A stretch of 33,269 bases of DNA, taken from positions 1 through 33,269 of the forward strand of contig CAZXVW010000025.1 in assembly GCA_964644025.1 (NCBI GenBank), written 5' to 3'. The position numbers and the translations under genes were made by a program. This document shows, in pieces, positions 15,196 through 23,893 of the stretch. This stretch comes from CAZXVW01 sp964644025 (GTDB lineage Bacteria; Acidobacteriota; Terriglobia; Bryobacterales; Bryobacteraceae). The first letter of the stretch is position 1. Each line of letters begins with the position of its first letter. The notes under the pieces were generated by a model. The model was not told the origin of the DNA. It saw only the letters and a list, made by a program, of their open reading frames with translations, and did no database searches.

Positions 15196-16317
15196 TCAGG
15201 CGAAAGTGTTCCGGTAGGTGCGTTCGAAGAACGGATCGGTCATGCCGGCGATGTAATCGCAGACTACGCGGTGCACCGGCTCCGAGGCGGCCTGGCGGGA
15301 GTACGGCTCTGGCATCCGGTCCGGGTGATCCAGGTAAAAGGCGAATAGCCTCTCGATCATTGCGGCGGAACGCTCGCGTCCGGCCACCAGCGGTGGCGAG
15401 CTGTAAACCCGGGCCTGCAGGAACCGTTTCAAGGCGCTGACGGCGGCCATGGCCTCCGGGGTGAACTGCGCCACGCGCCCCGGGTAGCGGCGGACCGCTT
15501 CCGGACTGTCCAGCGCGCCCTGCCGGGCGCTTCCCAGCGTGCCCTGGATCAAACCCGAGACGAGCCAGTCGAACAGGCGCCGCAGCGTGGCGTGAAACCA
15601 TAGCCGGCCGCCAGCGGCCGGGAAGCCGCGTTCGACCTCGCGAGCGGCGTCGCCGAAGGCCGGAACCGCCGCCGCAATCTCTTCGTAAGTGATCAAGCCG
15701 GCCGAGTGTGCATCATCCAGATCCGCGGTGTTATAGGCGATCTCGTCGGCCAGGTCGATCAACTGCGCTTCCAGCGGGGGGCGCAAACCCGGCAGAAACT
15801 CCTCCAGTGCGGTGTCCTGGCCGGGTTCCAGGTCGCGGGAATGTTTGACGATTCCTTCCCGGACCTCGAAGGTCAGGTTCAACCCGGGAAACTCCGGGTA
15901 GCGCTGCTCGAAGACATCGACGATGCGCAGCGCGTGAAGGTTGTGATCGAACCGGTCGCCGAAGCGGCGCATCTGCCGGTCCAGCTCCGCCTCGCCGGCG
16001 TGGGCGAACGGCGGGTGACCGATATCGTGCGCCAGGGCGAGCGCCTCGGTGAAGTCTTCCTCGAGTCCCAGCACACCGGCCACGGTGCGGGCGATTTGGG
16101 CGACCTCGATGGTGTGCGTCAAACGGTTCCGGAAATGGTCAGAGAGGCCGGGCATGAAGACCTGGGTCTTGTTCTCCAGGCGGCGGAAGGCGCGGGTGTG
16201 GATAATGCGATCACGGTCCCGCTGGAAGTCGCTGCGGTAAGGATGGGGAGGCTCCGGGTAGCGGCGCCCCCGGCTCCGGCTGGCGGGGAAGCGCAATCGG
16301 CGGAGCGTTTCCGGCAT
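15196..16317 (-). CDS. dgt: Deoxyguanosinetriphosphate triphosphohydrolase-like protein
   Basis: A 373-aa HD-domain dNTPase that cleaves dNTPs to nucleoside and triphosphate. The N-terminal signature RSDFQRDRDRIIHTRAFRRLENKTQVF and the metal ligands are in place: His68 in RLTHTIEV, His97-Asp98 in ALAHDIGHPPF, and a distal Asp in DLADEIAYNTADLDD. Length fits the short class II form (about 370-400 aa). The ATG at 16317 starts 14 bp after the TPR gene, so the two are probably cotranscribed. Roles in dNTP balance and phage defence are known for the family; nothing here decides between them. Confidence 0.9.
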   Translation of the reverse strand: MPETLRRLRFPASRSRGRRYPEPPHPYRSDFQRDRDRIIHTRAFRRLENKTQVFMPGLSDHFRNRLTHTIEVAQIARTVAGVLGLEEDFTEALALAHDIGHPPFAHAGEAELDRQMRRFGDRFDHNLHALRIVDVFEQRYPEFPGLNLTFEVREGIVKHSRDLEPGQDTALEEFLPGLRPPLEAQLIDLADEIAYNTADLDDAHSAGLITYEEIAAAVPAFGDAAREVERGFPAAGGRLWFHATLRRLFDWLVSGLIQGTLGSARQGALDSPEAVRRYPGRVAQFTPEAMAAVSALKRFLQARVYSSPPLVAGRERSAAMIERLFAFYLDHPDRMPEPYSRQAASEPVHRVVCDYIAGMTDPFFERTYRNTFA

Positions 16318-16331
16318 GGGCGGCTACCGCG

Positions 16332-17036
16332 CTACGGCTGGCGGGAAAGCTCGCCCAGGGCGGTCAGGGCGGCGCGGCTCACGGCGCTACGTTCCGTCCG
16401 CAGCGGTTCCAGCAGCTTTCGCGCCTCCTCGGGGTTCTTCTTCCCTAATACCCTGGCCAGGGCGATGGTCGCTTGCTCTTTGGATACCAGGATCGTCGGA
16501 TGGGCGACAAGCTCCCGGAGGAGCTTTTCCGCCTCCTCGGTCTTTCCAATGCCGGCATAGAGCTGGGCGAGAGAGAAACTGGCCTGGGAGGCGTAAACCT
16601 TGTTGTCGGATGCCATCGCCGTCCGAAACCATTTTTCCGCTTCTTTCTCATCGCCCTTCGTGGCGGCGTCCACTCCCAGGTAGTAGGCCGCGATCGCCGC
16701 CTCGTCCGTGCCGGGGTATTTCTCGATCAGACCGTGAAGCTGCTTCTGGACGGCGGCCTCTTTGGCCTCCTTGGTGGGGAAGGTGACAATGTACGGGTTG
16801 GAGTTGGGGCCAATCGGGGCCTCGAAGACCAGCAAGGCCTGACGCAGCTCACGCTGCCGCTGGAGGTGTTCGTGCTTGCGGTAAAAGTACGTTCCTGTCG
16901 CAGCCAGCACCACAACCACGGCGATGACGCCAATGATAATGCTTTCCCGCCGGTGTTCTTCCAGGAATTCGACGGTACGGCTGACCTCAGCCGCAAACTT
17001 ATCTGTTTTCAGTTCCTTCCGGGTGAGTCTGTCCAC
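16332..17036 (-). CDS. Membrane-anchored TPR protein (YfgM-like)
   Basis: A 234-aa protein. The cytosolic N-terminus (LTRKELKTDKFAAEVSRTVEFLEEHR) is followed by one membrane helix at about 33-53 (SIIIGVIAVVVVLAATGTYFY) and periplasmic TPR repeats (about 90-230), including AAYYLGVDAATKGDEKEAEKWF and ASFSLAQLYAGIGKTEEAEKLL. The layout matches YfgM-like ancillary proteins of the Sec translocon, here an inference from architecture alone. The GTG at 17036 has GAGG upstream. A terminator-like hairpin separates it from the oxidoreductase gene. Confidence 0.8.
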   Translation of the reverse strand: MDRLTRKELKTDKFAAEVSRTVEFLEEHRRESIIIGVIAVVVVLAATGTYFYRKHEHLQRQRELRQALLVFEAPIGPNSNPYIVTFPTKEAKEAAVQKQLHGLIEKYPGTDEAAIAAYYLGVDAATKGDEKEAEKWFRTAMASDNKVYASQASFSLAQLYAGIGKTEEAEKLLRELVAHPTILVSKEQATIALARVLGKKNPEEARKLLEPLRTERSAVSRAALTALGELSRQP

Positions 17037-17055
17037 GGATACCTCGGGGGTGCCT

Positions 17056-17081
17056 CAAAGAACGGCGGAGAGTATCCGCCG
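17056..17081 (-). terminator. Intrinsic terminator after the oxidoreductase operon
   Basis: On the minus strand CGGCGGA-TACTC-TCCGCCG (17081-17063) is followed by TTCTTT. It ends the NRPS-to-oxidoreductase transcription unit just before the TPR gene. A second hairpin (GGCGGT/ACCGCC, 17121-17136) lies upstream of it. Confidence 0.5.
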
Positions 17082-17175
17082 GGTTGTTTCCTGTTTCCAG
17101 GCTGAACAGCCACCGCATCAGGCGGTCTTCACCGCCAGGCGGCCCGGTTACAGGATTCAGCTTCATGGTAGCACA

Positions 17176-18216
17176 TCAAGTGGAGCCGGCGAGGTCCGCG
17201 ACCTTCACCAGTTGCTTGCCGATGTTGGCCCCGCGAAGCATGCCAATGAAGGCGGACGGGGCATTTTCAAGCCCCTCGGCCACTTGCTCGCGGTACCGGA
17301 TCTTGCCTTCGCGCACCCACCGGGCCAATTGCGCCAGTCCCTGCTGGTAGCGCTCCTTGAACTGGAAAACCAGGAAACCCTCCGCCCGCGCCTGTTTCAC
17401 GATGAGGTGCCAGAGCAGCCGCGGCCCCAGTTCCGGCTTTTCAAGGTTGTACTGCGAGATCTGCCCGCAAACGGCGATGCGGGCGCCGGTTTTCAGGTGG
17501 GCAAACGCGGCGTCGGTGATGGCGCCGCCGACGTTGTCGAAATAGACGTCGATGCCGCCTGGGCAAAGCTCGGCCAGCACCCGGCCATATCGCTTGCTGG
17601 TCTTGTAGTTGAAGGCTGCGTCGAAACCGAGTTCCTCGGTCAGGTAACCGACCTTCTCGTCCGAGCCGGCGATGCCCACCACCCGGCAACCGCGAATCTT
17701 GGCAATCTGTCCCGCCACCGATCCGACGGCGCCGGCGGCCCCGGAAACGAGAACCGTTTCCCCGGGCCGGGGCCGGCCGATTTCCAGCAGACCGAAATAC
17801 GCCGTGAGGCCGGGCATCCCCAGAACGCCGAGCGCGGTCGAGATGGGCGCCAGCGACGGGTCGATCTTGCGGACTTCGGTATCGGCGCCAGCCACGGCGT
17901 ACTCCTGCCAGCCGAACATGCCCTCGACGATTTCGCCGGAGTGGTAGTCCGGGTTCCGGGACTCGATGACCTCACCGACGGCGCCGCCGATCATCAGATC
18001 GCCAATTTCGAGCGAAGGCGCGTAGGAGGCCGCCTTGCGCATCCGGCCCCGCATGTACGGGTCCACTGACAAGTACAGGAGACGCACCAGGAACTGACCT
18101 TCCTGGAGCTTCGGGACCGGAATCTCGACGATCCGAAAATCGGTCTGCTTGGGATAGCCGGCCGGCCGGGCGGCGAGCAGAACCTGTCGGTTTGTCAAAG
18201 CCATAGGCTTACACAT
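17176..18216 (-). CDS. NADP-dependent MDR-family oxidoreductase (zinc-free, PTGR/CurA-like)
   Basis: A 346-aa medium-chain reductase. The N-terminus reads LYLSVDPYMRGRM, the cofactor site is VLVSGAAGAVGSVAGQIAK with GCRVVGIAGSDEK, and IDVYFDNVGGAITDAAF plus ISQYN are typical of the prostaglandin/curcumin reductase branch that reduces alpha,beta-unsaturated carbonyls without zinc. I chose ATG 18216, which overlaps the PPTase stop and follows GGGAG; ATG 18204 is the alternative. It is the last gene of the NRPS operon by position and overlap, so it may be a tailoring enzyme, but it is also a common housekeeping detoxification enzyme. Confidence 0.88.
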   Translation of the reverse strand: MCKPMALTNRQVLLAARPAGYPKQTDFRIVEIPVPKLQEGQFLVRLLYLSVDPYMRGRMRKAASYAPSLEIGDLMIGGAVGEVIESRNPDYHSGEIVEGMFGWQEYAVAGADTEVRKIDPSLAPISTALGVLGMPGLTAYFGLLEIGRPRPGETVLVSGAAGAVGSVAGQIAKIRGCRVVGIAGSDEKVGYLTEELGFDAAFNYKTSKRYGRVLAELCPGGIDVYFDNVGGAITDAAFAHLKTGARIAVCGQISQYNLEKPELGPRLLWHLIVKQARAEGFLVFQFKERYQQGLAQLARWVREGKIRYREQVAEGLENAPSAFIGMLRGANIGKQLVKVADLAGST

Positions 18217-18982
18217 TATCTCCCGGTTCGGACGGGTAGCGCCAAAGCGACAAACGGGAGACAGCGCCCCGGACCGCCAGCGCGCCGACATAGCCATGCC
18301 CTGGTTCCAGGTGATAGAGCTGCCAGTGGCGGGCTTCGCCGGGATCGAACGGGGTTTCGAGCAGCGCGGGTGCTTCGTCCGGAGCCAGCGAGACCGTGAA
18401 CCGGTCCAGGCCAAAGCCAAGCCCTTCTCCGATCGCCTTCAGATAGGCCTCCTTGCGGGTCCAGCAATTGAAAAAAGCCAGCCGGCGTTCCGGGGCTGGC
18501 AGGGAGCGCAAAGCGGCCACCTCCCGGGGCGAGAAGAAGCGGGCCGCGATCTGCTCCTCGTCGACTGGGCGTCTCGTGAACTCAACGTCAACGCCGACCG
18601 GCCGGCGCCGGGCTACTGCGAACAGGGCCAGGTCCGCCGAATCGGCAGCGTTGAACTCCAGCTCCTCGTTCGGGCCGACGAGAAATGGTTTTCCCCGCGC
18701 GCCATAGCCGAAGCGCACTTCGCCCGGGGGGATCCGGAGGTACCATGCGAGCACCGTGCGGAGGCGGCCGCGGGCGGCAATGAACCGGTTGCGGTCCCGG
18801 GGAAAGTGAAACCGGGCGGCGCGGGCGGTCTCCGCGGGGGCCAGGAGGCGCCGCAGGCGGCCCAGTTCAGCCGGAGCCGGCGCCAGCGGGACGCGCCAGA
18901 CGTGGACTTCGTCGTCGCCGAGCGTCAGGGGATCGGGCGGGGCTTGCCATGCCGGCCGCGGCGGGCTGGTGGTTTGCCTCAT
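18209..18982 (-). CDS. Sfp-type 4'-phosphopantetheinyl transferase with altered motif
   Basis: A 257-aa enzyme expected to load phosphopantetheine onto carrier proteins. The magnesium-binding GVDVE (130-134) and W-TRKEAYLKAIGEG (174-187) motifs are intact. The expected N-x-S-H-S motif, whose His contacts the 3'-phosphate of CoA, reads NAADS at 111-115, so that His is missing. Activity may be reduced or lost. The ATG at 18982 overlaps the thioesterase TGA in ATGA, showing translational coupling. No carrier-protein domain is left in the adjacent synthetase, so its substrate must lie elsewhere, if it is active at all. Confidence 0.88.
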   Translation of the reverse strand: MRQTTSPPRPAWQAPPDPLTLGDDEVHVWRVPLAPAPAELGRLRRLLAPAETARAARFHFPRDRNRFIAARGRLRTVLAWYLRIPPGEVRFGYGARGKPFLVGPNEELEFNAADSADLALFAVARRRPVGVDVEFTRRPVDEEQIAARFFSPREVAALRSLPAPERRLAFFNCWTRKEAYLKAIGEGLGFGLDRFTVSLAPDEAPALLETPFDPGEARHWQLYHLEPGHGYVGALAVRGAVSRLSLWRYPSEPGDNV

Positions 18983-19692
18983 CGCTTCGGCGCCACTGCG
19001 ACGCGGTCCAGGCACGACCGGAGCCGGGCGGCGAGGTCGCGCACGTTCGGTTCGAACAGAACGTCGATGCTGTTGCCGGCGACGAGGATGCGCTCGGTGC
19101 CGCCGCGCGCCACCGTCCGCCAGAAAGGCTCAGGATCGGCGACCCGGTCGGCTGCTCCCTGGAAGCAAACGACCTTGCTGCGGCAGGGCTGCGGGACGAA
19201 CCGGCGATTGGCCTTGGTGTTGACAGCTTCGACGTAGTGGCGCCGCAGATCCGCCGGGAGCGACCGGCCGGCCTCCTCGTAGGAGCGGGCGCGGAATTCT
19301 TCCCATCTGTCACGAATGCGAGCCAGGCGGTACCGCAGGCGGCCGGCCGCATAGGCGAGCTTTCCGCCAAAGCTCAGGGGCGCCAGTCGCCGCAGGTGGT
19401 AGGCGACGGACTGGCGCACCGACCGGACCAGGCGCCAGGCGCCGTCCGTGTTGATCACCGCCAGCAGGCTTACCTCGCGGCCTTTCTCTTCCAGCCGCCG
19501 CGCGATCTCGAGTGCAACGTACGCTCCGAGGCAATAGCCCGCCAGGCAGTAGGGGCCTTCCGGCCACGCCTGCTCGATCTCGGTGATGTAGTGGGCGGTC
19601 ATCTCTTCGACGGTTTCAAACGGCGCCGTTGCGCTGCTCAGGGCGGGGGATTGGACGCCGTAGACCGGCTGGCCCTCGCCGAGACGCCGCAC
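18979..19692 (-). CDS. NRPS-type thioesterase domain, N-terminally truncated and lacking catalytic His
   Basis: A 237-aa alpha/beta-hydrolase fragment of the NRPS/PKS thioesterase family. The nucleophile elbow is GYCLG (52-56) with Cys54 in place of Ser, a variant known in this family, and Asp83 (NTDG) fits the acid. The catalytic His, normally G-N/G-H before a Leu/Met-x-EP segment, reads GNS (Ser208) before IDVLFEP. The first 45 or so residues of a normal domain, including the HG oxyanion segment, are missing. The frame begins inside the end of the synthetase gene in another register, at a GTG with no ribosome binding site. It therefore looks like the detached 3' end of a once larger synthetase. 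Confidence 0.75.
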   Translation of the reverse strand: MRRLGEGQPVYGVQSPALSSATAPFETVEEMTAHYITEIEQAWPEGPYCLAGYCLGAYVALEIARRLEEKGREVSLLAVINTDGAWRLVRSVRQSVAYHLRRLAPLSFGGKLAYAAGRLRYRLARIRDRWEEFRARSYEEAGRSLPADLRRHYVEAVNTKANRRFVPQPCRSKVVCFQGAADRVADPEPFWRTVARGGTERILVAGNSIDVLFEPNVRDLAARLRSCLDRVAVAPKR

Positions 19693-22600
19693 CTGAGGAA
19701 TTCCAACGCGCCGTCGGGGCGGAAGCGGACAATATCCCCCGTCTTATAGACGCGCTCGCCGGAGTCGGGGCCGAGCGGATGTGGCTGGAACGCCGCGGCC
19801 GTCTCCTCGGGCCGCTTCCAGTAGCCGCGCGCCAGGCCAGTGCCGCCGATATAAAGCTCGCCCGGCACGCCGATCGGAACCGGCTGCCGATGGCGGTCGA
19901 GAACGTAGACCTCCGTGTTGAGCGTGGGATAGCCGATAGGAACAATCGTTTCGAACTCCTCTGCCCGGCAGCGCCAGTACGTCGCGACGATCGTGGTTTC
20001 CGTGGGCCCGTACCCGTTCCAAAGCTCGGCCTTCGAACGCTGCAAGAATTCGCGCACGAGCTCAGCGGGGACCGCCTCGTTGCCCACGCCGACTGAGCGC
20101 AGGGCCGGCAACTCGGCGAATCGCGGCTCATCGAGCAGCGCGCGCAACAAGCCCGGCCCCAGGTCGATGTTGGTGACGCGTTCGCGGGCGAGAAGATCCA
20201 GGAGGTAGCCGAGGTCCTGCTGCCCGCCGGGACGCGCCACCACGACGGCGCCCCCGGAACAAAGCGGGTCCAGGATCTGGAGCACCGCGGCGTCGAAGGC
20301 AAAGCTCGCCTGGTAGAGCATCCTGCAACCGCAACCGAGGTGGAACAAGCGCTCCTCTCCTACTATCGCGTCCACCACGCTCCGGTGCTCGATCAGCACG
20401 CCTTTCGCCTTTCCGGTGGATCCCGAGGTGTAGATCAAGTAGGCCGCGTTGCGCGGCGTGGCCGCCGGAGCCAGATTGTCCGACGGCAGACGGCTGAGCC
20501 GGCCGGCGGCGCCAGCGAGATCGACCATCGTGGCACCCACCGGGGGCAGGTTTGCTTTCGATGCCGAGTCCGTGATCACTACGGCGGGGCTTGCGTCCTC
20601 GAGAATGAACGCCGTCCGGTGGGGCGGATGTTCTGTGTCCAGCGGGACATGGAAGCCGCCGGCTTTCAGCACCGCGAGCAAGCTAACGATTTGTTGCGGC
20701 GACCGTTCCAGGAAAATTGCCACCGGGGTTTCCGGCCCCACGCCGAGTTGCCGCAGATGCCGCGCCAGTTGGTTTGCCCGCCGATTGACTTCCGCATAAG
20801 AGATGTACTGTCCCTCGGAGATCACGGCCGTGCGCTCCGGCGTCTTCGCGACCTGGCGTTCAAATGCCTCGTGGACGCAGATCCGTGGCGTCTCGGCCCG
20901 GGTGTCGTTCCACGCGACCAGGATCTGGCGCCGCTCGGCCTCGGTGAGGAGCGGCAGGTGCGAAATCGGCTGGCCCGCATCTCTTAGAACTCCTTCGAGC
21001 AGCGTCCGGTAGTGGCCGAGCATGCGTCGAATCGTAGGCGCCTCGAACAGGTCCGTGCTGTAAATCGCCGCTACGCGAAGCCCTTCGTCGGTCAGTTCCG
21101 CTTCGAGCGAAAGGTCGAGCTCCGCCGTGCCCGGGTCGATGTCGGCCTCATCGAACTCGAACCCGGGGAACCGGGCTCCCGCGGGCGGCAGGTTCCGGAG
21201 CTGGAACATGACCTGGAACACCGGTGTGTAGGTGAGGCTCCGCGGCGGGTTGAGTTTTTCGACCAGTACTTCGAACGGGAGTTCCTCGTGCGCCAGAGCG
21301 CCGATGACCGTTTCCCGCACCCGGCCCAGAAGCTCGGCGAAACCGGGTCCGCCCGATAGATCGGTTCGCAGGGCGAGGCTGTTGATGAACGGGCCAATCA
21401 GCGCTTCGGTCGCCGGCTTCGTCCGGCCAGCCACCGGCGAGCCGACGACGATGTCCTCAGCCCCGGTGTAGCGATGCAACAGCACATAGAAGGCCGCCAG
21501 CAGAGTCATGAACAGCGTCACGCCTTCCCGCCGGCTGAAGCTTTCCAAGGAATCGGCCAGCGCTTTCGGCAGCAGCGCGGATTCGCGGGCCCCGGCGTAG
21601 CTCCGGCGCCGCGGCCGCGGGTGATCGGCTGGCAGATCGAGCACGGGGAGCGGACCGGCGAGCTGGTTCTCCCAATAGGCAAGCAGCTCGCCGCCGCGGT
21701 TGATGATCTCCTTCAGACGCCCGGTCAGGAACAGGTAGCCGTCTTTGTCCAAGTAGCCCTGGTCGCCGGTGCGAAACCAGCCATTGGTGAACGCCTTTGC
21801 GTTGGCCTCCGGGTTGTTCTCATAACCAGCGGTGACGTTCGGGCCGCGGATGACCACTTCGCCGGTTTCTCCGTGCGGGAGCAGATTGCCTTCCTCGTCC
21901 ATGATGGCGATCTCGGGTCCAGCCGGCAGGCCGACCGATCCCGGTTTCCGCCACCCGGGCGGGAGCGGGTTGCTGGTCATCTGGTGGGCGGCTTCGGTCA
22001 TTCCGTAGCTCTCGATGACGGGCGCTCGGAACACCTCTTCGAGTTTCGCCATCACCTGTGGAGCCAGCGCGGAAGACGAGGAACGCAGGAAACGGAGAGG
22101 GCGCCGCGCCAGGATCTCCCGGTTCTGGTCGGCCCGCGCGAGAACGGCCTGGTGCATCGTGGGAACGGCCGTATACCAGGTGGGAGAGAATTCATCGAGC
22201 CACTCGAAGAAGCGCGGCGCCTGGAATCCCGGCGTGCACACGATGCTGCCGCCGGCGGCGATCGTGGACAGCGTGGCGCCGATCAGACCGTGGATGTGGA
22301 ACAGCGGCATCACGTTCAGGCAGCGGTCCGACGGCTCCAGGGCCAGCGCGGCACGAATGTGCCCGGCCGAGGCGACCAGGTTGGCGTGAGATAGCGGGAC
22401 GATTTTCGGCCGCGAGGTGGTGCCGGAGGTATGCAGCACCAGCGCGATGTCGGCCGGGCCGGCGAATTCGCGGCCGGCCGGGCCGGGCCGCACGTCCAGC
22501 TCGAATGTGCCGGCGGGAGCGCCACCGGTGACGGAAAGCTCAATGACAGGGACGCCGCGGGCGCGGGCCGCCTCCCGCACCGGCGAGGCGTGGCCATGAG

Positions 22601-22919
22601 CCACGATCACGGCCCGGGCGCCAAGGTCGGCAAGATAGAAATCGAACTCTTCAGCGCGGTAAGCGGGGTTCAGCGGCGCGCAGGTGGCGGCACAGGAGAC
22701 GGCCAGGAAAGACACGGCCATCTCGGGTCCGTTGGGCAGAACCACCGCCACCCGGTCATTCCGGCCGATACCGGCGGCTTGGAGCTGCCCGGCGATCCGG
22801 CCGGCGAGCTCCAGCAGCGCGCCGTAGGAGAGCGGGTCGCGGCCGGGGGCAAGGATCGCCACCGAGTCCCTGCTCCTCCGCGCCCGTTCCTGCAAGAGGT
22901 CCGAAATCGCCAATGCCAT
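19638..22919 (-). CDS. Rearranged nonribosomal peptide synthetase: acyl-CoA-ligase-like A, half C, truncated A
   Basis: A 1093-aa frame from ATG 22919. Residues 1-411 are an AMP-binding domain close to oxalyl-CoA synthetase (HTSGTTSRPK 163-172, ESYGMTEAAHQMTSNPLPPG, FLTGRLKEIINRGGE), of the kind used as a loading domain. It stops right after NRGGE. Residues 412-670 are only the second half of a condensation domain (AYWENQLAG, VGSPVAGRT, PFEVLVEKLNPPRS); the half with HHxxxDG is absent. Residues 680-1075 are an amino-acid A domain (YLIYTSGSTGKAKGV 827-841, Asp876 of the amino-acid pocket, NGYGPTETT, YKTGD). It breaks after DGALEFL, and 18 unrelated residues follow. No PCP and no A-domain C-terminal Lys motif are present. 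It heads an operon with the thioesterase, PPTase and oxidoreductase. Confidence 0.82.
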   Translation of the reverse strand: MALAISDLLQERARRSRDSVAILAPGRDPLSYGALLELAGRIAGQLQAAGIGRNDRVAVVLPNGPEMAVSFLAVSCAATCAPLNPAYRAEEFDFYLADLGARAVIVAHGHASPVREAARARGVPVIELSVTGGAPAGTFELDVRPGPAGREFAGPADIALVLHTSGTTSRPKIVPLSHANLVASAGHIRAALALEPSDRCLNVMPLFHIHGLIGATLSTIAAGGSIVCTPGFQAPRFFEWLDEFSPTWYTAVPTMHQAVLARADQNREILARRPLRFLRSSSSALAPQVMAKLEEVFRAPVIESYGMTEAAHQMTSNPLPPGWRKPGSVGLPAGPEIAIMDEEGNLLPHGETGEVVIRGPNVTAGYENNPEANAKAFTNGWFRTGDQGYLDKDGYLFLTGRLKEIINRGGELLAYWENQLAGPLPVLDLPADHPRPRRRSYAGARESALLPKALADSLESFSRREGVTLFMTLLAAFYVLLHRYTGAEDIVVGSPVAGRTKPATEALIGPFINSLALRTDLSGGPGFAELLGRVRETVIGALAHEELPFEVLVEKLNPPRSLTYTPVFQVMFQLRNLPPAGARFPGFEFDEADIDPGTAELDLSLEAELTDEGLRVAAIYSTDLFEAPTIRRMLGHYRTLLEGVLRDAGQPISHLPLLTEAERRQILVAWNDTRAETPRICVHEAFERQVAKTPERTAVISEGQYISYAEVNRRANQLARHLRQLGVGPETPVAIFLERSPQQIVSLLAVLKAGGFHVPLDTEHPPHRTAFILEDASPAVVITDSASKANLPPVGATMVDLAGAAGRLSRLPSDNLAPAATPRNAAYLIYTSGSTGKAKGVLIEHRSVVDAIVGEERLFHLGCGCRMLYQASFAFDAAVLQILDPLCSGGAVVVARPGGQQDLGYLLDLLARERVTNIDLGPGLLRALLDEPRFAELPALRSVGVGNEAVPAELVREFLQRSKAELWNGYGPTETTIVATYWRCRAEEFETIVPIGYPTLNTEVYVLDRHRQPVPIGVPGELYIGGTGLARGYWKRPEETAAAFQPHPLGPDSGERVYKTGDIVRFRPDGALEFLRCGVSARASRSTASNPPP

Positions 22920-23065
22920 GCTAACTCGTCATGATACCGAATGCCGGATTCCGCCCGGTTCTGGGACGGGTGGACGGCGAGCCTGAGGCGTCAGAATGAG
23001 AGGCGATTGGATAGCAGCTTACCGGAATCGGTTTCGCAAAGGGAGGGGTCGGGTAAGCACGGTTG

Positions 23066-23374
23066 TCAATCCGCCCCGGCAGCCCGGCTAACTTGTGCGG
23101 GCTCCTTCAGGGAACGCTCCTCCAGGAGCAGCCGGCGCAGCGTGCGTAAATCGTTGAGGATCCGCCGGCTCTTGGTGATGTGGAAGCACAGCCGGTGCAG
23201 GTTATGCGCCACCAGCCGCAGGGCTTCCTGGCGCCGGACCGCTCCGTTCCGCGAGGCCGCGGCGAGGTCGGCATCCACTTCTTTGCGCGCCTCCTCGATG
23301 GCTTCCAAGAGCAGCTCGATGTACTCATGCGTACCTTCGATGCTATCAAACGGCGTTTCCGGTGTATGGCTCAT
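23066..23374 (-). CDS. Small helical protein of unknown function, 102 aa
   Basis: The ATG at 23374 has GGAGG 7 nt upstream. The protein is nearly all helix: IEGTHEYIELLLEAIEEARK, EALRLVAHNLHRLCFHITKS and RRILNDLRTLRRLLLEER. The pattern resembles a short coiled-coil cytosolic protein; I recall similar conserved small proteins in acidobacteria but cannot name a function. It lies 146 bp upstream of the synthetase gene on the same strand. Confidence 0.65.
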   Translation of the reverse strand: MSHTPETPFDSIEGTHEYIELLLEAIEEARKEVDADLAAASRNGAVRRQEALRLVAHNLHRLCFHITKSRRILNDLRTLRRLLLEERSLKEPAQVSRAAGAD

Positions 23375-23515
23375 GGCGGGCCCTCCGGGGACTCCCGCAT
23401 TATAACGCTTTCCGGCCGATGGTCAAGGCCCATCATCTCTCCGCTGAAGATGCTCGCGGATGATGTCACCCCGTAGCCGCAACGAAACTCTGTCAGACCG
23501 GGCGATGCTGGAGAG

Positions 23516-23710
23516 GTGATCGATGCGCGCAAAAAGGAACTACAGCGAGTGAAGGTAATTGGGAACCTCGTGGAGGGACGCCTCAGCGTTAACCACGCCG
23601 ACCAACTACTGAATCTGAACCGGCGGCAGCTCCAGAGGCTGAAGAAGCGCGATCGGCCGCAGCCGGCCGGCTGGGTGCGTCACCGCAACCGGGGGCGGAG
23701 CACACTTTCC
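23516..23710 (+). pseudogene. Transposase N-terminal remnant (ISNCY / IS1202-like HTH)
   Basis: From GTG 23516 the frame reads RKKELQRVKVIGNLVEGRLS, then VNHADQLLNLNRRQLQRLKK and GWVRHRNRGR. This matches the start of ISNCY-type transposases: an E-L-x-R-hydrophobic helix, a G-x-hydrophobic-S/T repeat helix, then an RQxxRLxKR HTH and a G-L/W-VHRNRGR motif. The similarity ends near 23710 and no DDE catalytic domain follows; the frame then only shadows the arylsulfotransferase gene. TGTCA motifs at about 23464, 23491 and 23767 may be leftovers of the element ends. The flanks 23375-23515 and 23711-23893 show nothing else I can support. Confidence 0.55.
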
Positions 23711-23893
23711 ACGGCCGCGTCATCTGCACGAGCGCTCAGGGCGCCATCATTACGCTGCAATCAGAGTGTCATCTTTTCCTCGCATCATCAACAATGGCTT
23801 GCCCGGCCAGTGGGCATGCAGCAACCCCGCACGGCCCGGCGACCGCGAAACCTCGGGCGCCGGGCGCCGGGAGAAACCGCACCTTCGAGGGGC

